Source: Pteria penguin (Eukaryota > Mollusca > Bivalvia > Pterioida > Pteriidae). From it: a stretch of DNA of 64,000 bases. The position numbers were made by a program, and so were the translations under genes. The stretch is from contig CM068583.1 in the NCBI GenBank assembly GCA_035048485.1, forward strand, positions 66,773,306 through 66,837,305, given 5' to 3'. Under the pieces are notes generated by a model that worked only from the letters and a program-made list of their open reading frames with translations, did not search any database and was not told the DNA's origin. This document shows, in pieces, positions 31,968-45,700 of the stretch (position 1 is the first letter of the stretch; each line of letters starts with the position of its first letter).

Positions 31968-33050
31968 AACAAGAGCAACACCTAGCGTGGCATAATATGC
32001 CCGTTGCTTACATTGGACGGGATCAATGTGAACGTATGGCTTAATTACCCCCAAACATAGGTCTCTTTGGAAATACTTTTATGAAATACTGAAATTCAAA
32101 ATGAGGGATCCAAGTCCTATAACTCTGTAACAACAAAATGGAATTTGCTCAAAACTGAAAAGTGGCTTCCCCTGCATTATTTAAGCATTCTGTATAAGTT
32201 TCATGAAAAACAACTGAGGTTTACTTGAGTTATCACGTTACATAGCATCTCCATAGCATCCTATCATAGTAACAAGGTTTTATTCACTTTACATGATGTG
32301 ACCTTGATCTCTGACCTATGACCTTGGGTCAAGGTCATGACACACCCTTGGGTCCTAAGTAACAATTCTGTGAAATATTACTGAAATCCATGCCCAGGGG
32401 AAGAATTTATGGCTCGAACAAGGTTTTATTCACTTTGCATGTTGTGACCATGACCTCTGACCTATGACCTTGGGTCAAGGTCATGACACACCCTTGGGTT
32501 CTAAGTAACCATTCTGTGAAATATTATTGAAATTCATACACAGTGGAAGAAGCTATGGCCCGGACAAGGTTTGCATGTTGTGACCTTGACTTCTGACCTT
32601 GGTTCAAGGTCATGACACACCCTTGGGTCCTAAGTAACAATTCTGTGAAATATTATTAAAATCCATGCACAGGGGAAGAAGTTATGGCCTGGACAATGTT
32701 TTACTGATTTTGCATGTTGTGACCTTCATCTTTGACCTATGACCTTGAATCAAGGTCATGACACACCCTTGTTTCCTAAGTAACAATTCTGTGAAATATT
32801 ATTGAAATCCATGCACAAGGGAAGAAGTTATTGCCCAGACAATGTTTTACTCACTTTGCATGTTGTGACCTTGACCTTTGAGCTATGACCTTGGGTCAAG
32901 GTCATGACACATCCTTGGATCCTAAGCAACAATTCTGTGAAATATTATTGAAATCCATGCACAGGGGAAGGTTTTGGCCCGTACAAGCTTATCCTGGACG
33001 CCGGACAACACCATAACATAATACGCCCCATCTTAAGATGGGCATATAAA
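31968..33050. repeat. Dispersed element with five tandem ~140-bp units
   Basis: Starts with the family terminus ACAAGAGCAACACCTAGCGT. Five units from about 32300 to 33000 each contain TCAAGGTCATGACACA and AACAATTCTGTGAAATATTA. Ends in CATAATACGCCCCATCTTAA and GATGGGCATATAAA. Non-coding. Confidence 0.8.
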
Positions 33051-33149
33051 TATCGAAGAAAACACATGAAATGTGCAAAAATGACAGAGTCCAAAAAAAG
33101 ATGCCATTATGTGTCAAAACATTCACAATAGATAAATAACAACTATAGG

Positions 33150-33465
33150 TCTTAAAAAAAGATGTCAAAGAAGATCAAAAATTTGTTTTTGGAATGGGAC
33201 TAAAACCAACTTCACGGAAGATCCTTCTAGATCATTCTGATACACAAAGATGTTTGTCTAAAGAGAGTACCATCTGGGGCCTATGTTGCCCCTGCCCTGG
33301 ATATACCCCTTGATACATCTTGCAAAATGATTGTAGGGGACCTTGAATACTTCATTCCTACCAAGCTTGGTCAAAATTCCTCTAACAGTTCTGAAGAAGT
33401 TGATGACGGACAGACACCAGAGTGATCACAATGGCTGATTTGAGCCTTCAGGTGCAACAGCAACA
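33150..33465 (+). repeat. Truncated copy of the long dispersed repeat of 10450-13315
   Basis: Shares the 3' portion: a TTCTAGATCATTCTGAT-like stretch, GTACC, TTCTGAAGAAG, GACGGACAGACACC, TGATCACAATGG and a final CCTTCAGGTG. Confidence 0.65.
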
Positions 33466-33621
33466 GCAGTTAGTCATATACCATATGTAGTGTTTTAGCC
33501 TTTGAATGTTATATACTTTCCTTGAATGCTTCTGGTTATCATGAACACAGTAGTAATACACTAGAACACAATAAAGTTTACAATTGATATTTATGTAAAG
33601 TCATTCATTGATCAGTATCTG

Positions 33622-33783
33622 TCATTCACTTCTGGCAAGAAATCCATTATTTGTGAATATTTCTTTCATTATCTTAACCTCTTCATCTTCAAGAGGAAGA
33701 AGAGGTGACCTTGTCGGGCCTCCATAGTAACCAAACCATTCCATGGCAACCTTTAAACCTGGTACACCAAATCTACGTGTTAC
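33622..33783 (-). CDS. HOGA1: HOGA1 coding exon 7 (C-terminus)
   Basis: TATACAG acceptor. Encodes [40 protein letters not shown] and the end [11 protein letters not shown], then TGA at 33624-33622. No obvious AATAAA on the minus strand was found just downstream. Confidence 0.95.
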   Translation of the reverse strand, partial: VTRRFGVPGLKVAMEWFGYYGGPTRSPLLPLEDEEVKIMKEIFTNNGFLARSE

Positions 33784-36700
33784 CTGTATAACATAATAAG
33801 ATACTAATCACTATAAAGTGCTTTGTAATCAGAAAAATCAGAAAGAACAATGATATATTCACAAAACAAAGTATATGGAACTAAAATTAATGGGAAATAT
33901 GGACAATGAGCAACTCAGACCTTAAGACCTGCCACAGGCACGGATGTTGTCAATACCCTGTCAGTTTTTGTAAAACACTTGCATGGTAACCGTATTCTAA
34001 TGTTATGACCTGGAAAAAGCTTACAACCATTAGTTTTGAATGACATCGTCAAAGATGTCGCCAAGGGATGTGTGACATCATAGCAAAAACTGCAGTGAAA
34101 CATGAATAACCTTGCAGTTTTTGAAACATTTAACCAATCAGAATGTGTGTTGCAAACAGAGTGCATTGAAATTTTGTTTAAGGGACCAAGTAGTCTCTTA
34201 TATCATGACCAAGTAGTCCCTTATACCTGGACCAAGTAGTCCCTTATCACAGGATCAAATAGTCCCTTATACCTATACCAAGTAGTCCCTTATACCTGGA
34301 CCAAGAAGTCTCTTATACCCAGACCAAGTAGTCCCTTATAACAGGATCAAGTAGTCCCTTATACTTGGACCAAGTAGTCCCTTATACTTGGACCAAGTAG
34401 TCCCTTATACTTGGACTAAGTAGTCCCTTATACCCAGACCAAGTAGTGCCTTATAACAGGACCAAGTAGTCCCTTATACCTGGACCAAGTAGTCCCTTAT
34501 AACAGGATCAAATAGTCCCTTATATCCATACCAAGTAGTCCCTTATACCTGGACCAAGAAGTCTCTTATAACAGGATCAAATAGTCCCTTATACCCAGAC
34601 CAAGTAGTCCCTTATACCCGATCAAGTAGTCCCTTATGACAGGATCAAATAGTCCCTTATACCCAGACCAAGAAGTCCCTTATACCTGAACCAAGTAGTC
34701 CTCTATAACAGGATCAAGTACCAGGTAGTCCCTTATATCGGGACCAAGTAGTCCATATACCTGGACCAAGTAGTCCCTTATACCCAGACCAAGTAGTCCC
34801 TTATAACAGGATCAAGTAGTCCCTTATACCCAGACCAAGTAGTCCCTTATAAAAGAATCAAGTAGTCCCTTATACCCAGACCAAGTAGTCCCTTAAACCC
34901 AGACCAAGTAGTCCCTTATAACAGTATCAAGTAGTCCCTTATACCCAGACCAAGTAGTCCTTTATACCTGGACCAAGTAATCCTTTATATCCGGACCAAG
35001 TACCATAGTCCCTTACAACAGGGTCAAGTAGTCTCTTATACCAAAATAAATTAAGGTATATTACTATGCTTGTCATGAATCAATAAGAAAGATTTATGCA
35101 ATATATTATACAAACTGAAAATAACATCATATACTTACTCCTCTTAATATACAAAAATTGTAAAATGTACATGTATTCTCACATACTTTATTGAATTTCA
35201 GTTATTAATGCTTTGACATATCTGTATCTTCAAATTAATCTATCAAGTTTACAAAATACATACACATGCATTTGGAGCAACAAGTCTGTGCTGTAGGTCT
35301 CTAGCTTTGTCTAAGTTTCCATCTTTATATAATTTGTCCAATTCACACAACTCTTTCCCTAAGACATTTCCTAGCCCACAAACTCCTCCAACACATCCTG
35401 TAGAATATCAAATGAATGCTTAAAACTTTCATTGTGCTCTTACTTTTAGCCGCACCATGTACATGTATGCTTAAATTGAATTACTTGAGTCATGTGACCA
35501 AATTATAGCTAAGTACCAATCACTTTTGCTTTTGATGTATGCAGATGACGTGATAACATTTGCAGACTCTGTCAAAGGACGTATTAGGAAATTATGTTAA
35601 ATGGTTTAGAGAAGTACTGAGATGAATGGAAACTGCAAGTAAATATCAACAAGAAACCACTACAGACAGTACTTCCAGATTACAAAGCAAATTCAAAACA
35701 AGGTCATGGTCACAAGGTCAAAAGTCATGGAATCGGCTGAAAGCTCTTTTAACAGAGAACCTATGCGTGAAGTATCAAAGTCCTACCCCTATCAATTCAA
35801 AAGATAAAGCCAAAATAATGGAATGTTCCACTTCTACTTTCTCATGCATTAATGTACGATGTATCAGGAAAAATGCAGCATGCAGTTTGTTAGTGAAAAC
35901 TGGATTTTGTATGCGAATTCTGACCAATCAGACCCACTGGACTTCGTCATGAACAAAGTATACTGTATTAGACACTGGATATTGAATTTTGTAAAATATA
36001 TGCTACATTTAATTCATATATTAGATATTATTGTACAAACATAATTATATTGAATATTTTGACATACAGTTTTATTTGAGAAAATCATCTCCAATATATT
36101 AGAAATGATTTAGAAGATTAATACCACTTCATTTTGAAATGCCTTGTACACAATGGGATTTGTCACTTGTATATAAAACCCATGTTACTACAAATATCTA
36201 TCTATGTTGAGATCAGTAGAGAGCCTTGTTACTGAAGATAATAAAAAAATTGGATGGTTAATTCTGACAATTACTCACTAATCCATGAAATTTTCATTCA
36301 TATATCCCAAATATAGGGTGATTTATCAAAGATTACATAGCTCATCTCAATGGCTGTTACATAGGCTTTTAATTGCAGAATGTTATTTTGCACTTATAAA
36401 ACATGAAATATTATTTCAAAATAGTAGTGATATAGTCTGTGCAAATACAAATGTGTCAATAGGATACCTAGAAAAGACACTGACAGATTTATCCAGTACA
36501 AGTTAACTGAGCTACCTCACACTTTTTAACCGAGTCACTCACGTAGAAATAGTAGGTCAGATACATCATTTGATGCATGGGTTCATGTCAGTATCATAAG
36601 ATGAACAACTGATGCAAGTTTGGTCACTCTGGCATTAGTACTTTGTCTGATACTGAGCTACCTCAAACTTTTTAACCAAGTCACTCAAGCCGTAAAAGTA

Positions 36701-39700
36701 GGTAAGATGCAGCATCTGATGCATGATTCCATCTTGGAATCCTGAAATGAACCAATGAAGCAAGTTTGGTCACTCTGGTATGAGTACTTTGTGTAATTCT
36801 GAGCTATCCCAAACTTCTTAACTATGATGTTACTCAAGAGGAAAGGAGGTCAGATGTGGCATCTGATGCATGAGTCCATCTTCCTATCATAAGGTGAACT
36901 ACATTGAGGTGAGCAAAAACCTCTTTTGTTTACCATTTTTTAAATGATATATGTAATAGATTGGTATATATAACATTTCTGGATGATAATTCAAGTAGTT
37001 TTCAACTTTTTTATATTTGTCAGATATACGGTAATTTGATTTTAAGGTCAACTTGTCAATGGTTAAGGCCAAAAAAAAGTGAAATTTCATTTTTTTATAA
37101 TTATAAGTACCTTTTTCTAACAAAGATTATTTCTTATGAGTTATAGTCCTAATGATACTTAGAATTGAAAGAGTTTAGGTGAGCAAGGTCAGCTTTGTTG
37201 CTGCTATGAAATAAGCATATGACAGGGGCGTATATGTGTACAGTTGAAACTCATTATGTCGAACTCGATGGGACCAGAGCAAATATTTCGACTTAATCAG
37301 AATTTGAGATAAAAATCAGCTGTTTATGTAACCATTTTCGATCATTCTTATTTACATATGAATATAGATGCATCTTTTCACCAGTTACTCTATTTTTAGT
37401 CAACTGTATATACAAGCTCTAGTCCTGATCTTAACACTGAAGTGCATAATAAAATGCCAGAGCCTTACATGATTGTGAAACATTTCCTTGGTTTATAACA
37501 TGGTAACATGTAAGGATAAAAATTTGGTGTTCGTTATCAAATTGAATTCGTCTATCTTAAAAGTGATGATAAACATTAATACAAAATACTCCTTCAAACA
37601 TTAAATTTCATTTCATATTCAAAGTTCTTACCAACTAAATATGCTGGCAGCAGGAACCCAGCTGAACCGGCCAAAATCTGAAAATTATTTCCTTTTGTCT
37701 TGTATACAAGGTTTCCAAGCTTTGAAATCTGAAAAAAAATCAATAAACATGTTTTAATAAAAGCATTTACATTTTGAGAATCAGTCATTCTGCCAAGTCT
37801 GAAGCCCTTCTTTTTAATAAAATAACTCCATGGCCCTTGTTGAATTTGAGGCTTTTCTAGTCATATTTTTCACTTGAGATTAAAACATAATGACCAAGTA
37901 TGTAGCTCTACTAGTAACAGTTTTACACTAGGCATTTTATGAAGTCTGTAACTATTTTCATATGATAAGCAAACCTTTGACCTTGAACCATTAGCACCAT
38001 TCCTGATTCTGAAGTGAGTAGGAAGGTGGGCCATTAAACCAGTGAACCATACCATCTGTCACTTCAATGGTACCTAACTACTCTGTAACTGAATGTTTTT
38101 GTGACATCTTTGTTTTTACCTTTTTATTTGTATTAGCTATACTTGTAAAATTCATACAGCTGAAAAATATTTCTGAAATATACTGGCTGGACTCGCAAAG
38201 TGAGTACCTCAAACTTGAGAAAACAAACTCTACAACTGACTTAAATGAATCCACTTACTGGCTTCTTGAATACCATACTTACATCACCACCACTGTCTTT
38301 GATGCCAATGATATTTGGATGTTCAGATAATTTTATGACAACTTCTGGTGCCAGATCAATAGAGGTATTTCCAGGTACACTATACAAAATTACTGGAATG
38401 GGACTTCTGTCTGCAACCTGGTACATGTAGTATAAACAAAGAAAGTAGTAAAAATGTTCAAACTACAATCTATAGTTAGTTAGTAAACTTTTTACCACTT
38501 TTAATTCTTTAGATTCAATGACAAGCTGTACTTGAGCTAACGTAAAGTATCATGCCCCAACTCAAATAAAATGTATTAAACTCAAACTATATAGGCTCCT
38601 GAACACATAGATTTTTTCATGGTCATTATATTATTAGATAGATTAATCTAAATCTAATATTTTGACAATTTCAGACATATAGATTGATAGACAACAGACA
38701 GACAATGACATTCCTATATATGTGATTGTCTAACAGACTCTGTAAACAATTGTGGTCAGGTAATCAATCTGATTAAAACCATATCTTTATTTCACTTCTC
38801 TAAAAATCTGGCGAAATCCTGTAAGAGGTCATTTTCTGATGAACTCTGATGACGTCTCAGTCGCCGAAACCGTTATTTCCCATAGCCAAGCAATGACTCG
38901 GCTAGGCACAGGCAAGTGACTCAAAATGTAACAATAACTGTTCAAAAACTACCTTGTAGGTCACACATGCTGGGGATCTTAATTTCATTCCTAGGAATTT
39001 GTAGCCAATCCACTGATTGGCTGAAAATCAGTGTTCACCAGTACATGTTCCGTTATGGGATTTCGCCAGATCTTTATCTGCAGTGGGACAAATAGAGAAG
39101 TGGAATAAAGATATGGTTTTAATCAGACTGTCAGGTAATCAAAGCCAGAATCTTCCACTTCTAGAATGGATGATTTCACCATTGAGCTTTCCAGTCAGAT
39201 ACTGGAATTCATCACACTTTCCCCCATCCAGAGGTTTCCAAGCCTTGAAACCTGAAAAAGACATTAACGCTGATTCTCCTTCACATGAAGGACACTCTAA
39301 TGGCACCATACCTATAACGAAAAGGGTGAAAAATTGTGGCTGAACCCAGAAATTGAACCCAGAACCTTCTGCTTTTAGGTTATATGCTCTTACCATTGAG
39401 CTATCCAGTTTGATACAGGAATCTGTCTCACAGATAAATACTAAAATAGCTTTTTCAAAGACTACTTATATTACATGTCAGATGCCATAGATCATCTTGT
39501 ACTCTTACTTTACCTCATAATATCTGTATTTTTAATTCATTTGCCTTTAATCTATTACTCAAACTCCTGTGAATTCATTGCTTTCAATTAATCTATTACT
39601 CAAATTCCTGTGAATTTAAAATACCAGAAGACTAATTTATAATGTTTAAATTGTTGTTTTTCTGATCCTCCACATTTTTGAAAAGTGCTAAACAGTATTA

Positions 39701-42700
39701 TAGCACTTATGAACTTTTTACCTGGTAAAAATGCTGTCACAGTAATTTGTCATGAATTTGAGGTCATAATTTTCTGGTCAATGTCACAGCATGTCAACAT
39801 GGTAAAAAGTCCAGAACTGTTTTATTATATCACTGAATTTCTCATATCCCATATCTACTAAAGCCTCATTAAATTAACAGAAAATACATTGTCCTTTACT
39901 CTTTGTATTTGAAATGAAAACGTTAATACATTGGAGTCAATCAAAGCAACTCATCAACTGTAAGTAACATGGTATGCAAACCTACGTCTCTACTTTCATG
40001 ACATATACCCTACGTCTCTACTTTCATGACATATACATGTATGCTGCATGAATTTATGCCAGCCATTATTGATATTAGTGATAAATCAAGAACAGTTTGT
40101 AGAACTTTGAATTCATAAGTTTGTAGAACATTCAGTAATTCATAAGTTTGTAGAACTTTCAGTGATTCATAAGTTTGTAGAACTTTCAGTAATTCATAAG
40201 TTTGTAGAACATTCAGTAATTCATAAGTTTGTAGAACTTTCAGTGATTCATAAGTTTGTAGAACTTTCAGTGATTCATAAGTTTGTAGAACTTTGAATTC
40301 ATAAGTTTGTAGAACATTCAGTAATTCATAAGTTTGTAGAACTTTCAGTGATTCATAAGTTTGTAGAACTTTCAGTGATTCATAAGTTTGTAGAACTTTC
40401 AGTGATTCATAAGTTTGTAGAACTTTGAATTCATAAGTTTGTAGAACATTCAGTAATTCATAAGTTTGTAGAACTTTCAGTGATTCATAAGTTTGTAGAA
40501 CTTTCAGTGATTCATAAGTTTGTAGAACTTTCAGTAATTCATAAGTTTGTAGAACTTTCAGTAATTCATAAGTTTGTAAAACTTTCAGTAATTCATAAGT
40601 TTGTAGAACTTTCAGTGATTCATAAGTTTGTAGAACTTTCAATAATTCATAAGTTTGTAGAACTTTCAGTGATTCATAAGTTTGTAGAACTTTCAGTAAT
40701 TCATAAGTTTGTAGAACTTTCAGTAATTCGTAAGTTTCACACAGCAACACATCACTTTTCAAGTTTTATGCCAAACCAAGATTACAACACTTATATGGTG
40801 TCTGAAGCGGCCTGGTGAAGCGGCCTGGTGAAGCTGCCTGGTGAAGCGGCCTGGTGAAGTGCTTTATACATTTTGTTCAATATTAAGGACATACTTGAAG
40901 TGAGGAATCTTTTATGTGTCAACATATACCATGACACTGGGCCTTTGTTTATACTGTTACATCAACAGCACAGATAGGGAGCCAGAATATGAGAAACAAA
41001 CCAAGAGAAATTCCAGCCAACAACTGGAATCAAACCTGGGTTCTCAGATTTGAAGTCCAGTGTGATTACCACTGGACCAGACTATCCCTTCATTGTGATT
41101 ACCACAAGCTCTGTCTGTCTCCTCATTGTGATTACCACTGGACCAGTCTGTCCCCTCACTATGAGTACCACTGGACCAGTCTGTCCTTTCATTGTAATTA
41201 CAACTGGATCAGTCTGTCGCCTCATTGTGATTACCACTGGACCAGTCCGTCCCCTCATTCCGATTACTACATGATCAGTCTGTCCCCTCTTTCTGATTAC
41301 CACTGGATCAGTCTCTCTCATTGTGATTTTCACTGGACCAGTCTGTCACCTCATTGTAATTATCACTTGACCAGTGTGTCCCCTCACTGATTACCACTGG
41401 ACCAGTCTGTCCCCTCATTGTGATTACCACTGGACCAGTCTGTCCCCTCATTGTGATTACCACTGGACTAGTCTGTCCACTCATTGTGATTACCACTGGA
41501 CCAGTCTGTCACCTCATTGTGATTACCACTGGACCAGCCTGTCCCCTCATTGTGATTACCACTGCACTAGTCTGTCCACTCATTGTGATTACCACTGGAC
41601 CAGTCTGTCACCTCAATGTGATTACCACTGGACCAGTCTGTCCCCTCATTGTGATTACCAATGGACCAGTCTGTCACCTCATTGTGATTACCACTGGACC
41701 AGTCTGTCCTCTCATTCCGATTACTACATGATCAGTCTGTCCCCTCTTTCTGATTACCACTAGATCAGTCTCTCTCATTGTGATTTTCACTGGACCAGTC
41801 TGTCACCTCATTGTAATTATCACTTGACCAGTGTGTCCCCTCACTGATTACCACTGGACCAGTTTGTCCTCTCATTGTGATTACCAGTGGACCAGTCTGT
41901 CCCCTCAATGTGATTTCCACTGGATCAGTCTGTCACCTCATTGTGATTACCACTGGACCAGTCTGTCCCCTCATTGTGATTACTACTGGACCAGTCTGTC
42001 CCCTGATTGTGATCATCACTGGATCAGTCAGTACCCTCATTGTGATTACCACTCGACCAGTCTGTCTCATTGTCATTACCACTATACCAGTCTGTCCCCT
42101 CATTGTGATTACCACTGGACCAGTCTGTCCCCTCTTTGTGATTACCACTGGACCAGTCTTTCCCCTCTTTGTGATTACCAATGGACCAATCTGTCACCTC
42201 ATTGTGATTACCACTGGACCAGTCTGTCACCTCATTGTGATTACCACTGGACCAGTCTGTCCCCTCTTTGTGATTACCACTGGAGCAGTCTGTCTCCTCA
42301 TTGTGATTACCACTAGACCAGTCTGTCCCCTCATTGTGATTACCACTGGACTAGTCTGTCCCCTCATTGTGATTACCAGTGGACCAGTCTGTCCCCTCAT
42401 TGTGATTTCCACTGGACCAGTCTGTCACCTCATTGTGATTACCACTGGACCAGTCTGTCCCCTCATTGTGATTACCACTATACCAGTCTGTCCCCTCTTT
42501 GTGATTACCACTGGACCAGTCTGTCCCCTCATTGTGATTACCACTGGATCAGTCTGTCCCCTCATTGTGATTACTACTAGACCAGTCTGTCCCTTCATTC
42601 TGATTACCACTGGACCAGTCTGTCCTCTCACTGTGATTATCACTGGACCAGTCTTTCCCTTCATTGTGATAACCACTGGACTAGTCTGTCCCTTCATTGT

Positions 42701-45700
42701 GATTACCACTGGACCAGTCTGTCACCTCATTGTGATTACCACTGGACCAGTCTGTCACCTCATTGTGATTACCACTGGACCAGTCTGTCACCTCATTTTG
42801 ATTACCACTGGACCAGTCTGTCTCCTCATTGTGATTACTACTGGACCAGTCTGTCCCCTCATTGTGATTATCACTGGACCAGTCTGTCCCCTCATTGTGA
42901 TAACCACTGGACCAGTCTGTCCCCTCATTGTGATTACTACTGGACCAGTCTGTCCCCTCACTGTGATTACCACTGGACCAGTCTGTCCCCTCATTGTGGT
43001 TACCACTGGACCAGTCTGTCCCCTCATTGTGATTACTACTGGACCAGTCTGTCCCCTCACTGTGATTACCACTGGATCAGTCTGTCCCCTCATTGTGATA
43101 ACCACTGGACCAGTCTGTCCCCTCATTGTGATTACCACTGGACCAGTCTGTCACCTCATTGTGATTATCACTGGACCAGTCTGTCCCCTCATTGTGATTA
43201 CCACTGGACCAGTCTGTCACCTCATTGTGATTACTACTGGACCAGTCTGTCCCCTCAATGTGATTACCACTGGATCAGTCTGTCCCCTCATTGTGATTAC
43301 CACTGGACCAGTCTGTCACCTCATTGTGATTATCACTGGACCAGTCTGTCACCTCATTGTGATTACCACTGGACCAGTCTGTCCCCTCATTGTGATTATC
43401 ACTGGACCAGTCTGTCCCCTCATTGTGATTACCACTGGACCAGTCTGTCACCTCATTGTGATTACTACTGGACCAGTCTGTCCCCTCAATGTGATAACCA
43501 CTGGACCAGTCTGTCCCCTCATTGTGATTACCACTGGACCAGTCTGTCACCTCATTGTGATTATCACTGGACCAGTCTGTCACCTCATTGTGATTACTAC
43601 TGGACCAGTCTGTCCCCTCAATGTGATTACCACTGGATCAGTCTGTCCCCTCATTGTAATTACCACTGGACCAGTCTGTCACCTCATTGTGATTATCACT
43701 GGACCAGTCTGTCACCTCATTGTGATTACCACTGGACCAGTCTGTCCCCTCATTGTGATTATCACTGGACCAGTCTGTCCCCTCATTGTGATTACCACTG
43801 GACCAGTCTGTCACCTCATTGTGATTACTACTGGACCAGTCTGTCCCCTCAATGTGATAACCACTGGACCAGTCTGTCCCCTCATTGTGATTACCACTGG
43901 ACCAGTCTGTCACCTCATTGTGATTATCACTGGACCAGTCTGTCACCTCATTGTGATTACCACTGGACCAGTCTGTCTCTTCATTGTGATTACCACTGGA
44001 CCAGTCTGTCCCCTCATTGTGATTTCCACTGGACCAGTCTGTCCCCTCATTGTGATAACCACTGGACCAGTCTGTCCCCTCATTGTGATTACCACTGGAC
44101 CAGTCTGTCCCCTCATTGTGATTACCACTGGAACAGTCTGTCCTCTCACTGTGATTATCACTGGACCAGTCTTTCCCTTCATTGTGATAACCACTGGACT
44201 AGTCTGTCCCCTCATTGTGATTACCACTGAACTAGTCTGTCCCCTCATTGTGATTACTACTGGACCAGTCTTTCCCTTCATTGTGATAACCACTGGACTA
44301 GTCTGTCCCCTCATTGTGATAACCACTGGACTAGTCTGTCCCCTCATTGTGATTACCACTGGACTAGTCTGTCCCCTCATTGTGATTACCACTGGACCAG
44401 TCTGTCCCCTCATTGTGATTATCACTGGCCCAATCTGTCTCCTCAAAGTGATTACCACTGGACCAGCCTGTCCTCTCATTGTGATTATCACTGGACCAGT
44501 CTTTCCATTCATTGTGATTACCACTGGACCAGTCTTTCCCTTCATTGTGATTACCACTGGACCAGTCTGTCACCTCATTGTGATAACCACTGGACCAGTC
44601 TGTCCCCTCATTGTGATTACCAGTGGACCAGTCTGTCCCCTCATTGTGATTACCACTGGACTAGTCTGTCCCCTCATTGTGATTACTACTGGACCAGTCT
44701 GTCCCCTCATTGTGATTATCACTGGACCAAACTGTCTCCTCAAAGTGATTACCACTAGACCAGTCTGTCACCTCATTGTGATTACCACTGGACCAGTCTG
44801 TCACCTCATTGTCATTACCACCGGACCAGTCTGTCCCCTCATTGTGATTACCACTGGATCAGTCTGTCACCTCATTGTGATTACCACTGGACCAGTCTGT
44901 CCCTTCATTGTGATTACCACTGGACCAGTCTGTCACCTCATTGTGATAACCACTGGACCAGTCTGTCCCCTCATTGTGATTACCACTGGAACAGTCTGTC
45001 CTCTCACTGTGATTATCACTGGACCAGTCTTTCCCTTCATTGTGATAACCACTGGACTAGTCTGTCCCCTCATTGTGATTACCACTGAACTAGTCTGTCC
45101 CCTCATTGTGATTACTACTGGACCAGTCTTTCCCTTCATTGTGATAACCACTGGACTAGTCTGTCCCCTCATTGTGATAACCACTGGACTAGTCTGTCCC
45201 CTCATTGTGATTACCACTGGACTAGTCTGTCCCCTCATTGTGATTACCACTGGACCAGTCTGTCCCCTCATTGTGATTATCACTGGCCCAATCTGTCTCC
45301 TCAAAGTGATTACCACTGGACCAGCCTGTCCTCTCATTGTGATTATCACTGGACCAGTCTTTCCCTTCATTGTGATTACCACTGGACCAGTCTTTCCCTT
45401 CATTGTGATTACCACTGGACCAGTCTGTCACCTCATTGTGATAACCACTGGACCAGTCTGTCCCCTCATTGTGATTACCAGTGGACCAGTCTGTCCCCTC
45501 ATTGTGATTACCACTGGACTAGTCTGTCCCCTCATTGTGATTACTACTGGACCAGTCTGTCCCCTCATTGTGATTATCACTGGACCAAACTGTCTCCTCA
45601 AAGTGATTACCACTAGACCAGTCTGTCACCTCATTGTGATTACCACTGGACCAGTCTGTCACCTCATTGTGATTACCACCGGACCAGTCTGTCCCCTCAT

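Noticed and set aside
34174..35040. CRISPR array
   Set aside because: Direct repeats have no unique spacers of constant length, no cas genes are present and the host is a eukaryote; it is a minisatellite.
40010..40818. Nonapeptide-repeat proteins on both strands
   Set aside because: Products of a 27-bp minisatellite with no stops in several frames.
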